64,000 nucleotides of DNA. Source: Pseudomonas gessardii. GTDB lineage: Bacteria > Pseudomonadota > Gammaproteobacteria > Pseudomonadales > Pseudomonadaceae. Under the pieces are notes generated by a model, which worked only from the letters and a program-made list of their open reading frames with translations, had not been told where the DNA came from and did not search any database. Each line of letters opens with the position of its first letter. Position 1 is the first letter of the stretch. The translations under genes were made by a program, and so were the position numbers. The stretch lies in assembly GCF_001983165.1 (NCBI RefSeq), contig NZ_MNPU01000021.1, forward strand, positions 1-64,000, read 5' to 3'. Shown here in pieces: positions 34,259 through 43,954 of the stretch.

Positions 34259-34717
34259 GCCTCAGCCCTCTAAAACCACATGCCCAACCCGGCATGGGTT
34301 GGCCGCTTAATCTCTCAGTCATTTGGCGCCAGGCGCCGCGTTTCTTTAAGGGTCTTACCGGCTACACCTACAGTGAAGGAACCGGGCCCCTAGAAAAGAG
34401 CGCTGCTTTATACCAGAAAGACCCATGCGCAACAACAGCCGGTGTGTTTTTCCCGCTGTAAATCTTGCCCAAACAGGGCGCAAGCACTGCCAGGGTGGGC
34501 CGCCGTGCTGGCGGACCGCTCGTCGCACCGAATGATTTATCACCGCAGCCTGTAGGCCACAGGCGCCGGGCAAAATGACCTGAAGTGCCATCAAAACAGT
34601 ATTTGCCCTAAATGCACAGGCAAAAATGGGCTAGTCATTTGTGAATCAGGCCACTACGGTAGGCGTTTTCCAGACTGCACTCGCAGATGGGCCTCCGATC
34701 TGCAAAGGAAACCGACC
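34259..34717. other. Intergenic region between rpmB and the peptide-binding protein gene
   Basis: These 459 bp hold the rpmBG promoter and leader. On the plus side, AAAGGAA before 34718 is the next ribosome site. I see no additional gene, tRNA or REP element. A small hairpin CAACCCGGCATGGGTTG occurs at 34287-34303 within the rpmB leader. Confidence 0.55.
34407..34435 (-). promoter_or_regulatory. Sigma-70 promoter for rpmB-rpmG
   Basis: On the minus strand TTGTTG (34435-34430) and TATAAA (34412-34407) are separated by 17 nt. A start near 34400 would give a leader of about 140 nt, room for autoregulation by a ribosomal protein, though no such structure was identified. Confidence 0.65.
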
Positions 34718-36310
34718 ATGCGCTTCGCTGCCCTGCCGCTCTTGCTCACCCCGCTCTTCTTCACTTCGCTGGCCCAGGCGGCTTCCACGCTGAGCGTCTG
34801 CACCGAGGCCAGCCCCGAAGGGTTCGATGTGGTGCAATACAACTCGCTGACCACCACCAACGCCTCGGCGGATGTGCTGATGAACCGCCTGGTGGACTTC
34901 GACGCCGCGAGCGGCAAACTGGTGCCGAGCCTGGCCGACAGCTGGGACGTCTCGCCGGACGGCCTGACCTACACCTTTAAATTGCACCCGGACGTCAAAT
35001 TCCACCGCACCGCGTATTTCAACCCAAGCCGCAGCCTCACCGCCGAAGACGTGCGCTTTAGCTTCGAGCGCATGCTCGACCCGGCCAACCCCTGGCACCA
35101 GGTCGCCCAGAGCGGCTTCCCCCACGCCCAGTCCCTGCAACTGCCGGCGCTGATCAAGAAGATCGACGCCCTGGACCCGCTGACCGTGCGCTTTACCCTG
35201 AACCACGCCGACTCCACGTTCCTCGCCGCACTGAGCATGGGCTTTGCCTCGATCTACCCGGCCGAATACGCAGGCAACCTGCTCAAGGCCGGCACCCCGG
35301 AAAAGCTCAACAGCCAACCCATCGGCACCGGACCGTTCGTTTTCGGGCGCTTCCAGAAAGATGCGGCCATTCGCTACAAGGCCAACCCGGACTATTTTGC
35401 CGGTAAACCTGCTGTGGATAACTTGATCTTTGCCATCACCCCGGACGCCAATGTGCGCCTGCAGAAACTGCGCCGCAATGAATGCCAGATCGCCTTGTCC
35501 CCCAAGCCTCTGGATATCGGCGAGGCGCAACAGGATCCTGCGCTCAAGGTGGAAAAAACCGCAGCCTTCATGACCGCCTTTGTGGCCATCAACAGCCAGC
35601 ACCCGCCGCTGGACAAGCCGCAAGTGCGCCAGGCGATCAACCTGGCTTTCGACAAGGCCAGCTACCTCAAGGCCGTGTTTGAAGGCACCGCCGAAGCCGC
35701 CACCGGCCCCTACCCACCCAATACCTGGGGCTTTGCCAAGGAGTTGCCGGGTTATCCACAGGACCTCGCCAAGGCCAAGGGGCTGCTGGATCGCGCCGGA
35801 CTCAAGGACGGTTTCAAGACCACTATCTGGACCCGGCCATCAGGTAGCCTGCTCAACCCCAACCCGAGCCTGGGCGCCCAGTTGTTGCAGGCCGACCTGG
35901 CCAAGGTCGGCATCCAGGCCGAGATCCGCGTGATCGAATGGGGCGAACTGATCCGCCGCGCCAAGGCGGGCGAGCACGACCTGCTGTTCATGGGCTGGGC
36001 CGGCGACAATGGCGACCCGGATAACTTCCTGACCCCGCAGTTTTCCTGCGCGGCGGTCAAGTCCGGCACCAACTTCGCCCGTTACTGCGACCCGGCGCTG
36101 GACAAGCTGATCAGTGCCGGCAAGACCACCCACGAGCAAGGCGTGCGCAGCAAGCTGTACCAGCAGGCGCAGGCGCAGATCCAGCAGCAGGCGCTGTGGT
36201 TGCCGCTGGCCCACCCGACGGCCTTTGCCCTGACGCGCAAGAATGTCGAGGGGTATCAGGTTAGTCCGTTTGGGCGGCAGGATTTTTCCAGGGTCGGTGT
36301 AAGGCCGTAA
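34718..36310 (+). CDS. Periplasmic dipeptide/oligopeptide-binding protein (DppA family), 530 aa
   Basis: A Sec signal peptide (MRFAALPLLLTPLFFTSLAQA) precedes an SBP family 5 domain. Markers are TYTFKLHPDVKFH, LTAEDVRFSFERMLDP, QPIGTGPFVF and GWAGDNGDPDNFL. It delivers peptides to an ABC importer. No permease or ATPase genes are adjacent, so it is an orphan binding protein using a dpp transporter encoded elsewhere, as with the several DppA paralogues (DppA1-A5) of P. aeruginosa. AAAGGAA precedes the start. Confidence 0.93.
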   Translation: MRFAALPLLLTPLFFTSLAQAASTLSVCTEASPEGFDVVQYNSLTTTNASADVLMNRLVDFDAASGKLVPSLADSWDVSPDGLTYTFKLHPDVKFHRTAYFNPSRSLTAEDVRFSFERMLDPANPWHQVAQSGFPHAQSLQLPALIKKIDALDPLTVRFTLNHADSTFLAALSMGFASIYPAEYAGNLLKAGTPEKLNSQPIGTGPFVFGRFQKDAAIRYKANPDYFAGKPAVDNLIFAITPDANVRLQKLRRNECQIALSPKPLDIGEAQQDPALKVEKTAAFMTAFVAINSQHPPLDKPQVRQAINLAFDKASYLKAVFEGTAEAATGPYPPNTWGFAKELPGYPQDLAKAKGLLDRAGLKDGFKTTIWTRPSGSLLNPNPSLGAQLLQADLAKVGIQAEIRVIEWGELIRRAKAGEHDLLFMGWAGDNGDPDNFLTPQFSCAAVKSGTNFARYCDPALDKLISAGKTTHEQGVRSKLYQQAQAQIQQQALWLPLAHPTAFALTRKNVEGYQVSPFGRQDFSRVGVRP

Positions 36311-36314
36311 GCTG

Positions 36315-36989
36315 CTATATCCACCCATATTCGGCCATCGACAGCGGGTCTCCCTCGCCGACAATGATGTGGTCCAACACCCGCACATCCACCAGCTCCA
36401 GGGCCTTTTGCAGCACCTTGGTCAATTTTCGATCAGCAAGGCTGGGCTCGGCATTCCCGGAAGGGTGGTTGTGGCACAGGATCAATGCCGCCGCGTTGTA
36501 GTCCAGGGCGCGCTTGACCACATGTCGCGGGTACACCGTGGCGTTGTCGATGGTGCCCTGGAACAGCGCTTCAAACCCCAGCACCCGGTGCCTTGAGTCG
36601 AGAAACAGGCAGCCGAATATCTCGTGGGGCTCATGGCGCAGCAGTGCCTTGAGGTAGTCACGCACGGCAATCGGGCTGTCCAGCACCGAATCGTGGCGTA
36701 CCCGTTCGGCCAGGTGGCGCCGGCCCATTTCCAGCACGGCCTGCAACTGGGCGAACTTGGCCGGCCCCAGGCCCAGATGCTGGATAAACACCCCCTGCCG
36801 GGCCTCCAGCAGCGCGCGCAGGCTGCCAAATTGCCCCAGCAGGTGGCGCGCCAGGTCCACCGCGCTTTTGCCCGAGACACCGGTACGCAGGAAAATCGCC
36901 AGCAACTCGGCATCCGAGAGACTCGCCGCCCCCAACTCCAAAAGCTTCTCCCGCGGACGCTCCGCCGCAGGCCAATTGCGAATACTCAT
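36315..36989 (-). CDS. radC: RadC-family JAB1/MPN-domain protein, 224 aa
   Basis: The N-terminal helix-hairpin-helix region (LSDAELLAIFLRTG) and the C-terminal JAMM metal motif HNHPSGNAEPS, with the upstream E in FQGTIDNATVY, are intact. The length is standard. Despite its name, a role in recombination repair is not supported in E. coli, and the function is unknown. It converges with the peptide-binding gene (4-bp gap) and is divergent from coaBC. Confidence 0.93.
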   Translation of the reverse strand: MSIRNWPAAERPREKLLELGAASLSDAELLAIFLRTGVSGKSAVDLARHLLGQFGSLRALLEARQGVFIQHLGLGPAKFAQLQAVLEMGRRHLAERVRHDSVLDSPIAVRDYLKALLRHEPHEIFGCLFLDSRHRVLGFEALFQGTIDNATVYPRHVVKRALDYNAAALILCHNHPSGNAEPSLADRKLTKVLQKALELVDVRVLDHIIVGEGDPLSMAEYGWI

Positions 36990-37119
36990 GGCACCTCCGT
37001 GTGCATGTGCGCCGCTGTTGCATGGCGGACGCTGTGTTATCTTAGCCGCTCTTTTTTGCGCGCGATTTCACCTGGGGAGGGGGATCGCAACGCCATCACT
37101 GAACTGGAAAGGCAAACCA

Positions 37120-38328
37120 ATGCAGCGTCTGTATCGGAAACGCATCGTTCTCGGCGTCGGCGGCGGCATTGCCGCCTACAAGAGCGCAGAGTTGGTTCGC
37201 AGGCTCCTGGACCAGGGCGCCGAAGTGCGCGTGGTCATGACCCGTGGCGGCAGTGAATTCATTACCCCGTTGACCATGCAGGCCCTGTCCGGCCACCCGG
37301 TGCACCTGGACCTGCTGGACCCGGCGGCCGAAGCCGCCATGGGCCATATCGAACTGGCCAAATGGGCCGACCTGGTGCTGATCGCCCCCGCCACCGCCGA
37401 CCTTATCGCGCGCCTCGCCCAAGGCATTGCCGACGACCTGCTGACCACACTGGTGCTGGCCACCGACGCCACCGTCGCCATCGCCCCGGCAATGAACCAG
37501 GCCATGTGGCGCGACCCGGCCACCCAGGCCAACACCCAACTCCTGCAAAGCCGTGGCCTCAAGGTCTTCGGCCCGGCCTCCGGCAGCCAGGCCTGTGGCG
37601 ATGTCGGCCTGGGCCGCATGCTCGAAGCCACCGACCTGGCGCTGTGCGCCGCCGAGTGTTTCCAGCACCTGGCCCTGACCGGCAAGCACGTACTGATTAC
37701 GGCCGGCCCGACCCAGGAAAACATCGACCCGGTGCGCTACATCACCAACCATAGCTCAGGGAAAATGGGCTTTGCCCTGGCTGAGGCGGCGGTTGAGGCA
37801 GGCGCACGCGTGACCCTGATCACCGGCCCGGTGCATCTGCCGACCCCCGACCGGGTCACCCGCATCGACGTCGTCAGCGCCCGCGACATGCTCGCGGCCT
37901 GTGAGGCGGCGATTCCCTGCGATGTGTTTATCGCTTCGGCGGCGGTTGCAGACTACCGCCCGGAAGTGGTTGCGCCGCAAAAACTCAAGAAAGACCCTAC
38001 AAGCGGTGACGGCCTGCTCCTGCAAATGGTGCGCAACCCGGACATTCTTGCCACCATCGCCAGCCGTGCGGATCGTCCGTTCAGCGTCGGCTTCGCCGCC
38101 GAAACCGAAAACCTGCTGGACTACGCCGCCCGCAAACTGAAAGACAAAAACCTCGACCTGATCGTTGCCAATGATGTCGCCAACCCAAGCATCGGCTTCA
38201 ACAGCGAGGAAAACGCCTGCAGCGTGATTGACCGCGAGCTGCACGCCACCCTTTTCGCCCAGACCAGCAAGGGCAAGATTGCCCGCCAACTGATCTCTTT
38301 TATCGCCCAACGACTGAACCAGGTTTAA
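37120..38328 (+). CDS. coaBC: Bifunctional phosphopantothenoylcysteine decarboxylase/synthetase CoaBC, 402 aa
   Basis: This enzyme performs two steps of CoA synthesis. The N-terminal flavoprotein CoaC domain has GVGGGIAAYKSAELVR, the IELAKWADL histidine region and IAPAMNQAMW. The C-terminal CoaB domain (from about residue 190) has ITAGPTQENIDPVRYITNHS, then SGKMG, and the substrate segment KLKKD. The start at 37120 has AAAGG 8 nt upstream. Its stop overlaps the dut region by one base of ATG, and dut follows at once. Confidence 0.97.
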   Translation: MQRLYRKRIVLGVGGGIAAYKSAELVRRLLDQGAEVRVVMTRGGSEFITPLTMQALSGHPVHLDLLDPAAEAAMGHIELAKWADLVLIAPATADLIARLAQGIADDLLTTLVLATDATVAIAPAMNQAMWRDPATQANTQLLQSRGLKVFGPASGSQACGDVGLGRMLEATDLALCAAECFQHLALTGKHVLITAGPTQENIDPVRYITNHSSGKMGFALAEAAVEAGARVTLITGPVHLPTPDRVTRIDVVSARDMLAACEAAIPCDVFIASAAVADYRPEVVAPQKLKKDPTSGDGLLLQMVRNPDILATIASRADRPFSVGFAAETENLLDYAARKLKDKNLDLIVANDVANPSIGFNSEENACSVIDRELHATLFAQTSKGKIARQLISFIAQRLNQV

Positions 38329-38333
38329 TGTCC

Positions 38334-38789
38334 ATGCACGCTTTGCAAGCCAAGATCCTCGACCCCCGCCTCGGCAGCGAATTCCCATTGCCGGCCTACG
38401 CCACACCCGGCTCCGCCGGCCTGGACCTGCGCGCCATGCTCAAGCAGGACACCGTCCTTGAGCCGGGCCAGACCCTGCTGATCCCCACCGGCCTGTCGAT
38501 CTACGTCGGCGACCCCGGCCTGGCCGCGCTGATCCTGCCGCGCTCGGGCCTGGGGCACAAACACGGGATCGTGCTGGGCAACCTGGTGGGCCTGATCGAC
38601 TCCGACTACCAGGGCGAACTGATGGTCTCGTGCTGGAACCGTGGCCAGACCGCCTTCAACATTGCCGTCGGCGAGCGTATCGCCCAACTGGTGCTGGTGC
38701 CGGTGGTGCAGGCGCATTTTGAACTGGTCACCGAGTTCGACGAAACCCAGCGCGGCGCGGGCGGTTTCGGGCATTCCGGCAGCCACTGA
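38334..38789 (+). CDS. dut: dUTP diphosphatase, 151 aa
   Basis: The enzyme splits dUTP to dUMP and PPi, keeping uracil out of DNA. All five trimeric dUTPase motifs are present: PGSAGLDLRA (1), LPRSGLGHKHG (2), GLIDSDYQGEL (3), RIAQLVLVPV (4) and RGAGGFGHSG (5). MHALQAKILDPRLGS is the usual Pseudomonas start; an ATG two codons upstream overlaps the coaBC stop. Cotranscription with coaBC is likely. Confidence 0.97.
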   Translation: MHALQAKILDPRLGSEFPLPAYATPGSAGLDLRAMLKQDTVLEPGQTLLIPTGLSIYVGDPGLAALILPRSGLGHKHGIVLGNLVGLIDSDYQGELMVSCWNRGQTAFNIAVGERIAQLVLVPVVQAHFELVTEFDETQRGAGGFGHSGSH

Positions 38790-38946
38790 CTACGCTCAGG
38801 CATGCCGGGCCCTGCGTCCGGCATGCCCCGATGGCATTTTCGCACCACGAACTCTAGGGCAAAAACGCCGTCTTACCCTTCAGTTTGAACCTGCCGGTCG
38901 CCACATTCAGGCCTGTCCGCCCCGTATCGATGGAGTTTCCCCAGTG

Positions 38947-40344
38947 ATGAGCAACGCAGCCCCAGTCGCACCGACGTTTCCCGACAGCATTTTCCGCGCC
39001 TACGACATCCGTGGTGTCGTCCCGAAAACCCTGACCGCCGAAACCGCCTACTGGATCGGCCGTGCCATCGGTTCGCAAAGCCTGGCCCAGGGCGAGCCCC
39101 ACGTGTCGGTGGGGCGTGACGGTCGCCTGTCCGGCCCCGAACTGGTGGAGCGCCTGATCCAGGGCCTGGCCGACAGTGGCTGCCATGTCAGCGACGTCGG
39201 CCTGGTGCCGACCCCGGCGCTGTACTACGCGGCCAACGTACTGGCCGGCAAATCCGGCGTGATGCTCACCGGCAGCCACAACCCATCGGACTACAACGGC
39301 TTCAAGATCGTGATCGCTGGCGACACCCTGGCCAACGAACAGATCCAGGCCCTGCACACGCGCCTGAAAACCAATGACCTGACCAGCGGCCAGGGCAGCA
39401 TCACCCAGGTCGATATCCTCCAGCGCTATTCGGACGAAATCACCCGCGACGTCAAGCTCGCGCGGCGCCTGAAAGTCGTGGTGGACTGCGGCAACGGCGC
39501 CGCCGGCGTGATCGCCCCGCAATTGCTCCAAGCCTTGAACTGCGAAGTGATCCCGCTGTTCTGCGAGGTCGACGGCAACTTCCCCAACCATCACCCCGAC
39601 CCGGGCAAGCCTGAAAACCTGGTGGACCTGATCGCCAAGGTCGCCGAAGTGGGCGCCGATCTGGGCCTGGCCTTCGACGGCGACGGCGACCGCGTGGGCG
39701 TGGTGACCAACACCGGCAGCATCGTGTTCCCGGACCGCCTGCTGATGCTGTTCGCCCGCGACGTGGTGGCGCGCAACCCGGGCGCCGAGATCATCTTCGA
39801 CGTCAAATGCACCCGACGCCTGACGCCGTTGATCAAGGAATACGGCGGCCGCCCACTGATGTGGAAGACCGGCCACTCGTTGATCAAAAAGAAAATGAAA
39901 GAAACCGGCGCCCTGCTGGCCGGCGAAATGAGCGGCCATGTGTTCTTCAAGGAGCGCTGGTTCGGTTTTGACGACGGCATCTACAGCGCCGCCCGCCTGC
40001 TGGAAATCCTCAGCAAGGAGCAATCCAGTGCCGAGGAGCTGTTCGAGACCTTCCCGAACGATATTTCGACGCCGGAAATCAATATCCATGTGACCGAAGA
40101 GAGCAAATTCAGCATCATTGACGCATTGCACGATGCGCAATGGGGGGCAGGCGCCAACCTGACCACCATTGATGGTGTGCGAGTCGACTATGCCGAAGGC
40201 TGGGGCCTGGTTCGCGCGTCCAACACCACGCCGGTGCTGGTCCTGCGTTTCGAGGCGGATACCGAGGCCGAGCTGCAGCGCATCAAGGACGTGTTCCACG
40301 CCCAGTTGAAACGTGTTGCCCCTGATCTCCAACTACCGTTCTGA
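38947..40344 (+). CDS. algC: Phosphomannomutase/phosphoglucomutase AlgC, 465 aa
   Basis: The enzyme interconverts 6- and 1-phosphates of mannose and glucose for alginate, LPS and rhamnolipid precursors. The phosphoserine loop TGSHNPSDYNG (Ser near 110) and the metal loop DGDGDRVG (near 242) are intact, as are the sugar loop GEMSGHVFF and the phosphate loop RASNTTP. ATG 38947 follows a GTG and GGAGTTTCCCC; both are possible starts. It has no N-terminal extension and matches P. aeruginosa AlgC (463 aa). Confidence 0.97.
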   Translation: MSNAAPVAPTFPDSIFRAYDIRGVVPKTLTAETAYWIGRAIGSQSLAQGEPHVSVGRDGRLSGPELVERLIQGLADSGCHVSDVGLVPTPALYYAANVLAGKSGVMLTGSHNPSDYNGFKIVIAGDTLANEQIQALHTRLKTNDLTSGQGSITQVDILQRYSDEITRDVKLARRLKVVVDCGNGAAGVIAPQLLQALNCEVIPLFCEVDGNFPNHHPDPGKPENLVDLIAKVAEVGADLGLAFDGDGDRVGVVTNTGSIVFPDRLLMLFARDVVARNPGAEIIFDVKCTRRLTPLIKEYGGRPLMWKTGHSLIKKKMKETGALLAGEMSGHVFFKERWFGFDDGIYSAARLLEILSKEQSSAEELFETFPNDISTPEINIHVTEESKFSIIDALHDAQWGAGANLTTIDGVRVDYAEGWGLVRASNTTPVLVLRFEADTEAELQRIKDVFHAQLKRVAPDLQLPF

Positions 40345-40365
40345 TTATTTGCCCCGGAGCCCTGA

Positions 40366-41271
40366 ATGACCCTCGAACGCGACGCCGCCGCCAACACCGC
40401 CAAGGTCCTTTCCGAAGCGCTGCCTTACATTCGACGCTACGTCGGCAAGACGCTGGTGATCAAGTACGGCGGCAATGCCATGGAAAGCGACGAGCTGAAA
40501 ACCGGCTTTGCCCGCGATATCGTGCTGATGAAAGCCGTCGGGATCAACCCGGTGGTGGTGCACGGCGGCGGCCCGCAGATCGGTGACCTGCTCAAGCGCC
40601 TGTCCATCGAGAGTCATTTTATCGACGGCATGCGCGTCACCGATGCGCAGACCATGGACGTGGTGGAGATGGTCCTTGGCGGCCAGGTGAACAAAGACAT
40701 CGTCAACCTGATCAACCGCCACGGCGGCAGCGCCATCGGCCTGACCGGCAAGGACGCCGAGCTGATCCGGGCGAAGAAACTCACCGTGACCCGCAAGACC
40801 CCGGAGATGACCCAGCCGGAAATCATCGACATTGGCCAGGTGGGCGAAGTGATCGGCATCAACACCGATTTGCTCAACCTGCTGGTCAAGGGCGACTTCA
40901 TCCCGGTGATCGCGCCGATCGGCGTGGGGGCCAATGGCGAGTCCTACAACATCAACGCCGACCTGGTGGCCGGCAAGGTGGCCGAGGCCCTGAAGGCCGA
41001 GAAGCTGATGCTGCTGACCAACATCGCCGGCCTGATGGACAAGGAAGGCAAGGTCCTGACCGGCCTGACCACCCAGCAGGTCGACGACCTGATCGCCGAC
41101 GGCACCATCTACGGCGGCATGCTGCCGAAGATCCGCTGCGCACTGGAAGCCGTGCAGGGCGGCGTAGGTAGCTCGCTGATCATCGATGGCCGGGTGCCCA
41201 ATGCGGTGCTGCTGGAGATCTTCACCGATACCGGCATGGGCACGCTGATCAGCAACCGCAAGCGCCCTTAA
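40366..41271 (+). CDS. argB: Acetylglutamate kinase, 301 aa
   Basis: ArgB phosphorylates N-acetylglutamate in arginine synthesis. The phosphate-binding KYGGNAMES, VVVHGGGPQIG and C-terminal GGMLPKIRCALEAV motifs are all present. The N-terminal helix (residues 1-25) is the extension found in arginine-feedback-inhibited hexameric forms. It lies 21 bp after algC with CCGGAG upstream, so algC and argB are likely cotranscribed, as in P. aeruginosa. Confidence 0.98.
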   Translation: MTLERDAAANTAKVLSEALPYIRRYVGKTLVIKYGGNAMESDELKTGFARDIVLMKAVGINPVVVHGGGPQIGDLLKRLSIESHFIDGMRVTDAQTMDVVEMVLGGQVNKDIVNLINRHGGSAIGLTGKDAELIRAKKLTVTRKTPEMTQPEIIDIGQVGEVIGINTDLLNLLVKGDFIPVIAPIGVGANGESYNINADLVAGKVAEALKAEKLMLLTNIAGLMDKEGKVLTGLTTQQVDDLIADGTIYGGMLPKIRCALEAVQGGVGSSLIIDGRVPNAVLLEIFTDTGMGTLISNRKRP

Positions 41272-41287
41272 CAAATAACGCCACAAC

Positions 41288-41332
41288 AACCCCCGTAAAC
41301 CCTGGCTCGTTGCCGGGGGCGCGGGGTTTTTT
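41288..41332 (+). terminator. Terminator after argB
   Basis: ACCCCCG...CGGGGGC and AACCCC...GGGGTT can pair in alternative stems, followed by TTTTTT at 41327-41332. It lies 17 bp after the argB stop. Confidence 0.7.
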
Positions 41333-41467
41333 ATGCCTGCGGCGGCAAGGTCGCGTCGAGCGCCAGCAAAGGGAGATTGCGCACCTGAAGCCTTGCCGGC
41401 CCACCCACGAATGGCAGGGGCTCGTCGCTCGCGGTAGTCTTGTTTCCATAGATAAGAGGATCGAACT

Positions 41468-42343
41468 GTGGATCTGAATGCCGTAAACATGTTTGTCAGC
41501 GTGGTACAAGCCGGAAGCTTGTCAGCTGCGGCCGACCGCCTGGGGGTGCCGCTGCCTACCCTGAGTCGGCGCGTACGCGAACTGGAGCGGCAGTTAAAGG
41601 TGCAGTTGCTGGAGCGCTCCGTCCGCGGCACCCGGCTCACCGACGCCGGGACACGCCTGTACGAACATGCCAGCCGCGGCGTCGAAGCCCTAGCCGAGGG
41701 TGAACAAGCCGTCATAAGCGACCAGGCACAACTCAAAGGACGCCTAAGGCTATCGCTGCCCCCGGCGTTCGAGCCGTGGTGGGAATTGCTGGCGGCCTTC
41801 CAGCGGCGCTACCCCGATATCCGCGTGCACGCCTACACCACCGAGCGACGGGTCGACCTGGTGGAGGATGGCATTGACGTGGCATTGCGCGTGGGCACCA
41901 TCACCCACGAAACCATGGTGGCGCGACAAGTGCTGAGCTATCGCCACGTACTCGTGGCCAGCCCGTTACTGGTTGAACGATTGGGGATGCCTGATACACC
42001 CGAGGCCCTGTACCGGTTTCCCTGTGCAACCTGGAGCACGGGAGCCACCAGCGGGATATGGCGCCTGGGTGGGCAGGTGTTGGAGCCCAAGGCGCTGCTG
42101 ACCACCAATGACTACGCGCACCTGCGAAGCCGTGCACTGGCGGGGGAAGCCGTCACCGAATTGCCGCCGTTTCTTGCCGCCAAAGCCATTGGCGAGGGGC
42201 GGTTGGTCAAACTGTTGCCGGAGCATCCGATGCCAGAACAGCAGATCAACCTGCTTTATCCCTCACATCGTCATCCCTCGGCGATCGTGCGGGCTTACCT
42301 GGATTTTTGCCAGAAACATATCACGCAGCTGATGGATACCTAG
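41468..42343 (+). CDS. LysR-family transcriptional regulator (CrgA/DmlR-like), 291 aa
   Basis: The N-terminal winged helix (MFVSVVQAGSLSAAADRLGV, then LPTLSRRVRELERQL) and the effector domain with VDLVEDGIDVALRVG are typical of the large LysR subgroup near CrgA. It starts with GTG at 41468 after AGAGGA. No divergent target gene adjoins it: argB lies upstream in the same direction behind a terminator and pyrE converges from downstream. The target and the inducer are unknown. Confidence 0.87.
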   Translation: MDLNAVNMFVSVVQAGSLSAAADRLGVPLPTLSRRVRELERQLKVQLLERSVRGTRLTDAGTRLYEHASRGVEALAEGEQAVISDQAQLKGRLRLSLPPAFEPWWELLAAFQRRYPDIRVHAYTTERRVDLVEDGIDVALRVGTITHETMVARQVLSYRHVLVASPLLVERLGMPDTPEALYRFPCATWSTGATSGIWRLGGQVLEPKALLTTNDYAHLRSRALAGEAVTELPPFLAAKAIGEGRLVKLLPEHPMPEQQINLLYPSHRHPSAIVRAYLDFCQKHITQLMDT

Positions 42344-42389
42344 GCATCGGCTTGTACAGCCCGCGCAACGGGCTGCACAACCGCCCCCA

Positions 42390-43034
42390 TCAGACGCCGA
42401 ACTGCTCGCGATAGGCCTTGACTGCCGGCAGATGCTGCTTGAGCGCCGGATCATCTTCCAGGAACTGCAACACCTGGCTCAGCGACACGATGCTCACCAC
42501 GGGAATCCCGAAGTCACGCTCCACTTCCTGGATTGCCGACAATTCACCGTTGCCGCGCTCCTGGCGGTTCAACGCGATCAGCACGCCAGCGGCCTTGGCG
42601 CCGTCCTGGGACGCAATGATCTGCATCACTTCACGAATCGCGGTGCCGGCGGTGATCACGTCATCGATGATCAGCACATCGCCGGTCAGCGGCGCGCCGA
42701 CCAGGCTGCCGCCTTCGCCGTGGGCCTTGGCTTCCTTGCGGTTGAAGCACCATGGCAGATCCCGCCCGTGATGTTCCGCCAGGGCCACGGCAGTGGCGGC
42801 GGCCAACGGGATGCCTTTGTAGGCCGGGCCAAACAGCACGTCGAAGGCAATACCGCTTTCAACGATGGCTGCCGCGTAGAAACGACCCAGTTGTGCCAGG
42901 GCAGAACCCGAGTTGAACAGGCCGGCATTGAAGAAGTATGGGCTGGTACGCCCGGACTTGAGGGTGAACTCACCGAAGCGCAAAACCCCGCGATCGATGG
43001 CAAAACGAATGAAATCGCGTTGATACGCCTGCAT
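42390..43034 (-). CDS. pyrE: Orotate phosphoribosyltransferase, 214 aa
   Basis: PyrE joins orotate and PRPP to make OMP in pyrimidine synthesis. The PRPP motif DVLIIDDVITAGTA and the FTLKSGRTSPYFFN substrate segment are intact. ATG 43034 has GAGG 8 nt upstream and gives the usual 213-214 residue length. It is divergent from crc, as in other pseudomonads. Confidence 0.97.
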   Translation of the reverse strand: MQAYQRDFIRFAIDRGVLRFGEFTLKSGRTSPYFFNAGLFNSGSALAQLGRFYAAAIVESGIAFDVLFGPAYKGIPLAAATAVALAEHHGRDLPWCFNRKEAKAHGEGGSLVGAPLTGDVLIIDDVITAGTAIREVMQIIASQDGAKAAGVLIALNRQERGNGELSAIQEVERDFGIPVVSIVSLSQVLQFLEDDPALKQHLPAVKAYREQFGV

Positions 43035-43116
43035 GAAAAAAGCCTCAGATACCACGGATTTAGCTAAATAGGTAGACGGCGTGTATCATACACGCACGCG
43101 ATTTTTGGGGCCATTT

Positions 43117-43896
43117 ATGCGGATCATCAGTGTGAACGTTAATGGTATTCAGGCTGCAGTCGAGCGTGGTTTGCTCAGTTGGCTGCAAGCCCAGAATGCC
43201 GACGTCATCTGCCTGCAGGACACCCGCGCCTCCGCCTTTGAACTGGACGACCCAGCCTTCCAACTGGATGGCTACTTCCTTTATGCCTGTGATGCCGAAG
43301 TCCCCGCCCAAGGTGGCGTGGCTCTGTACTCACGGTTGCAACCCAAGGCGGTCATCAGCGGCCTCGGCTTCGAGACAGCCGATCGCTACGGGCGCTACCT
43401 GCAAGCCGATTTCGACAAAGTCAGTATTGCTACCTTGTTGCTCCCTTCGGGGATGAACGGCGACGAAGACTTGAACCAGAAGTTCAAGCTAATGGACGAT
43501 TTCGCCCGTTACCTGGATAAACAGCGACGCAAACGTCGCGAGTACATTTATTGTGGCTCGTTGTACGTGGCGCAACAGAAGCTGGATATCAAGAACTGGC
43601 GCGACAGCCAGCAATCCCCGGGTTTCCTGGCGCCGGAACGGGCCTGGATGGACGAGATTGTCGGCAACATGGGTTATGTAGATGCCCTGCGTGAAGTCAG
43701 CCGCGAAGGCGACCAGTACAGCTGGTGGCCGGACAACGAACAGGCCGAGATGCTCAACCTGGGCTGGCGTTTTGACTACCAGTTGCTGACCCCCGGCCTG
43801 CGCCGGTTTGTCCGCAGCGCACGCTTGCCGCGTCAACCGCGCTTCTCGCAACACGCGCCGTTGATCGTGGACTACGACTGGACCTTGACCATCTGA
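43117..43896 (+). CDS. crc: Catabolite repression control protein Crc, 259 aa
   Basis: Crc has the exonuclease III/EEP fold but acts with Hfq to repress translation of catabolic mRNAs; it has lost nuclease activity. The N-terminus MRIISVNVNGIQAAVERGL and the end RQPRFSQHAPLIVDYDWTLT match Pseudomonas Crc, and 259 residues is its exact usual length. The ATG at 43117 is the conserved start; the upstream in-frame ATG lies in the promoter region shared with pyrE. Confidence 0.97.
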   Translation: MRIISVNVNGIQAAVERGLLSWLQAQNADVICLQDTRASAFELDDPAFQLDGYFLYACDAEVPAQGGVALYSRLQPKAVISGLGFETADRYGRYLQADFDKVSIATLLLPSGMNGDEDLNQKFKLMDDFARYLDKQRRKRREYIYCGSLYVAQQKLDIKNWRDSQQSPGFLAPERAWMDEIVGNMGYVDALREVSREGDQYSWWPDNEQAEMLNLGWRFDYQLLTPGLRRFVRSARLPRQPRFSQHAPLIVDYDWTLTI

Positions 43897-43913
43897 GGTC
43901 AATATCCAGGTAC

Positions 43914-43943
43914 AAAAAAACCGACATCGCTGTCGGTTTTTTT
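43914..43943. terminator. Bidirectional terminator between crc and the DUF4870 gene
   Basis: AAAAAAACCGACA-TCGC-TGTCGGTTTTTTT is a perfect stem with A and T runs on either side. It ends both convergent transcripts. Confidence 0.93.
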
Positions 43944-43954
43944 GTGGGCGATCA

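Noticed and set aside
38854..40332. 492-codon open frame antisense to algC
   Set aside because: Shadow of algC with no recognisable motif and no ribosome site.
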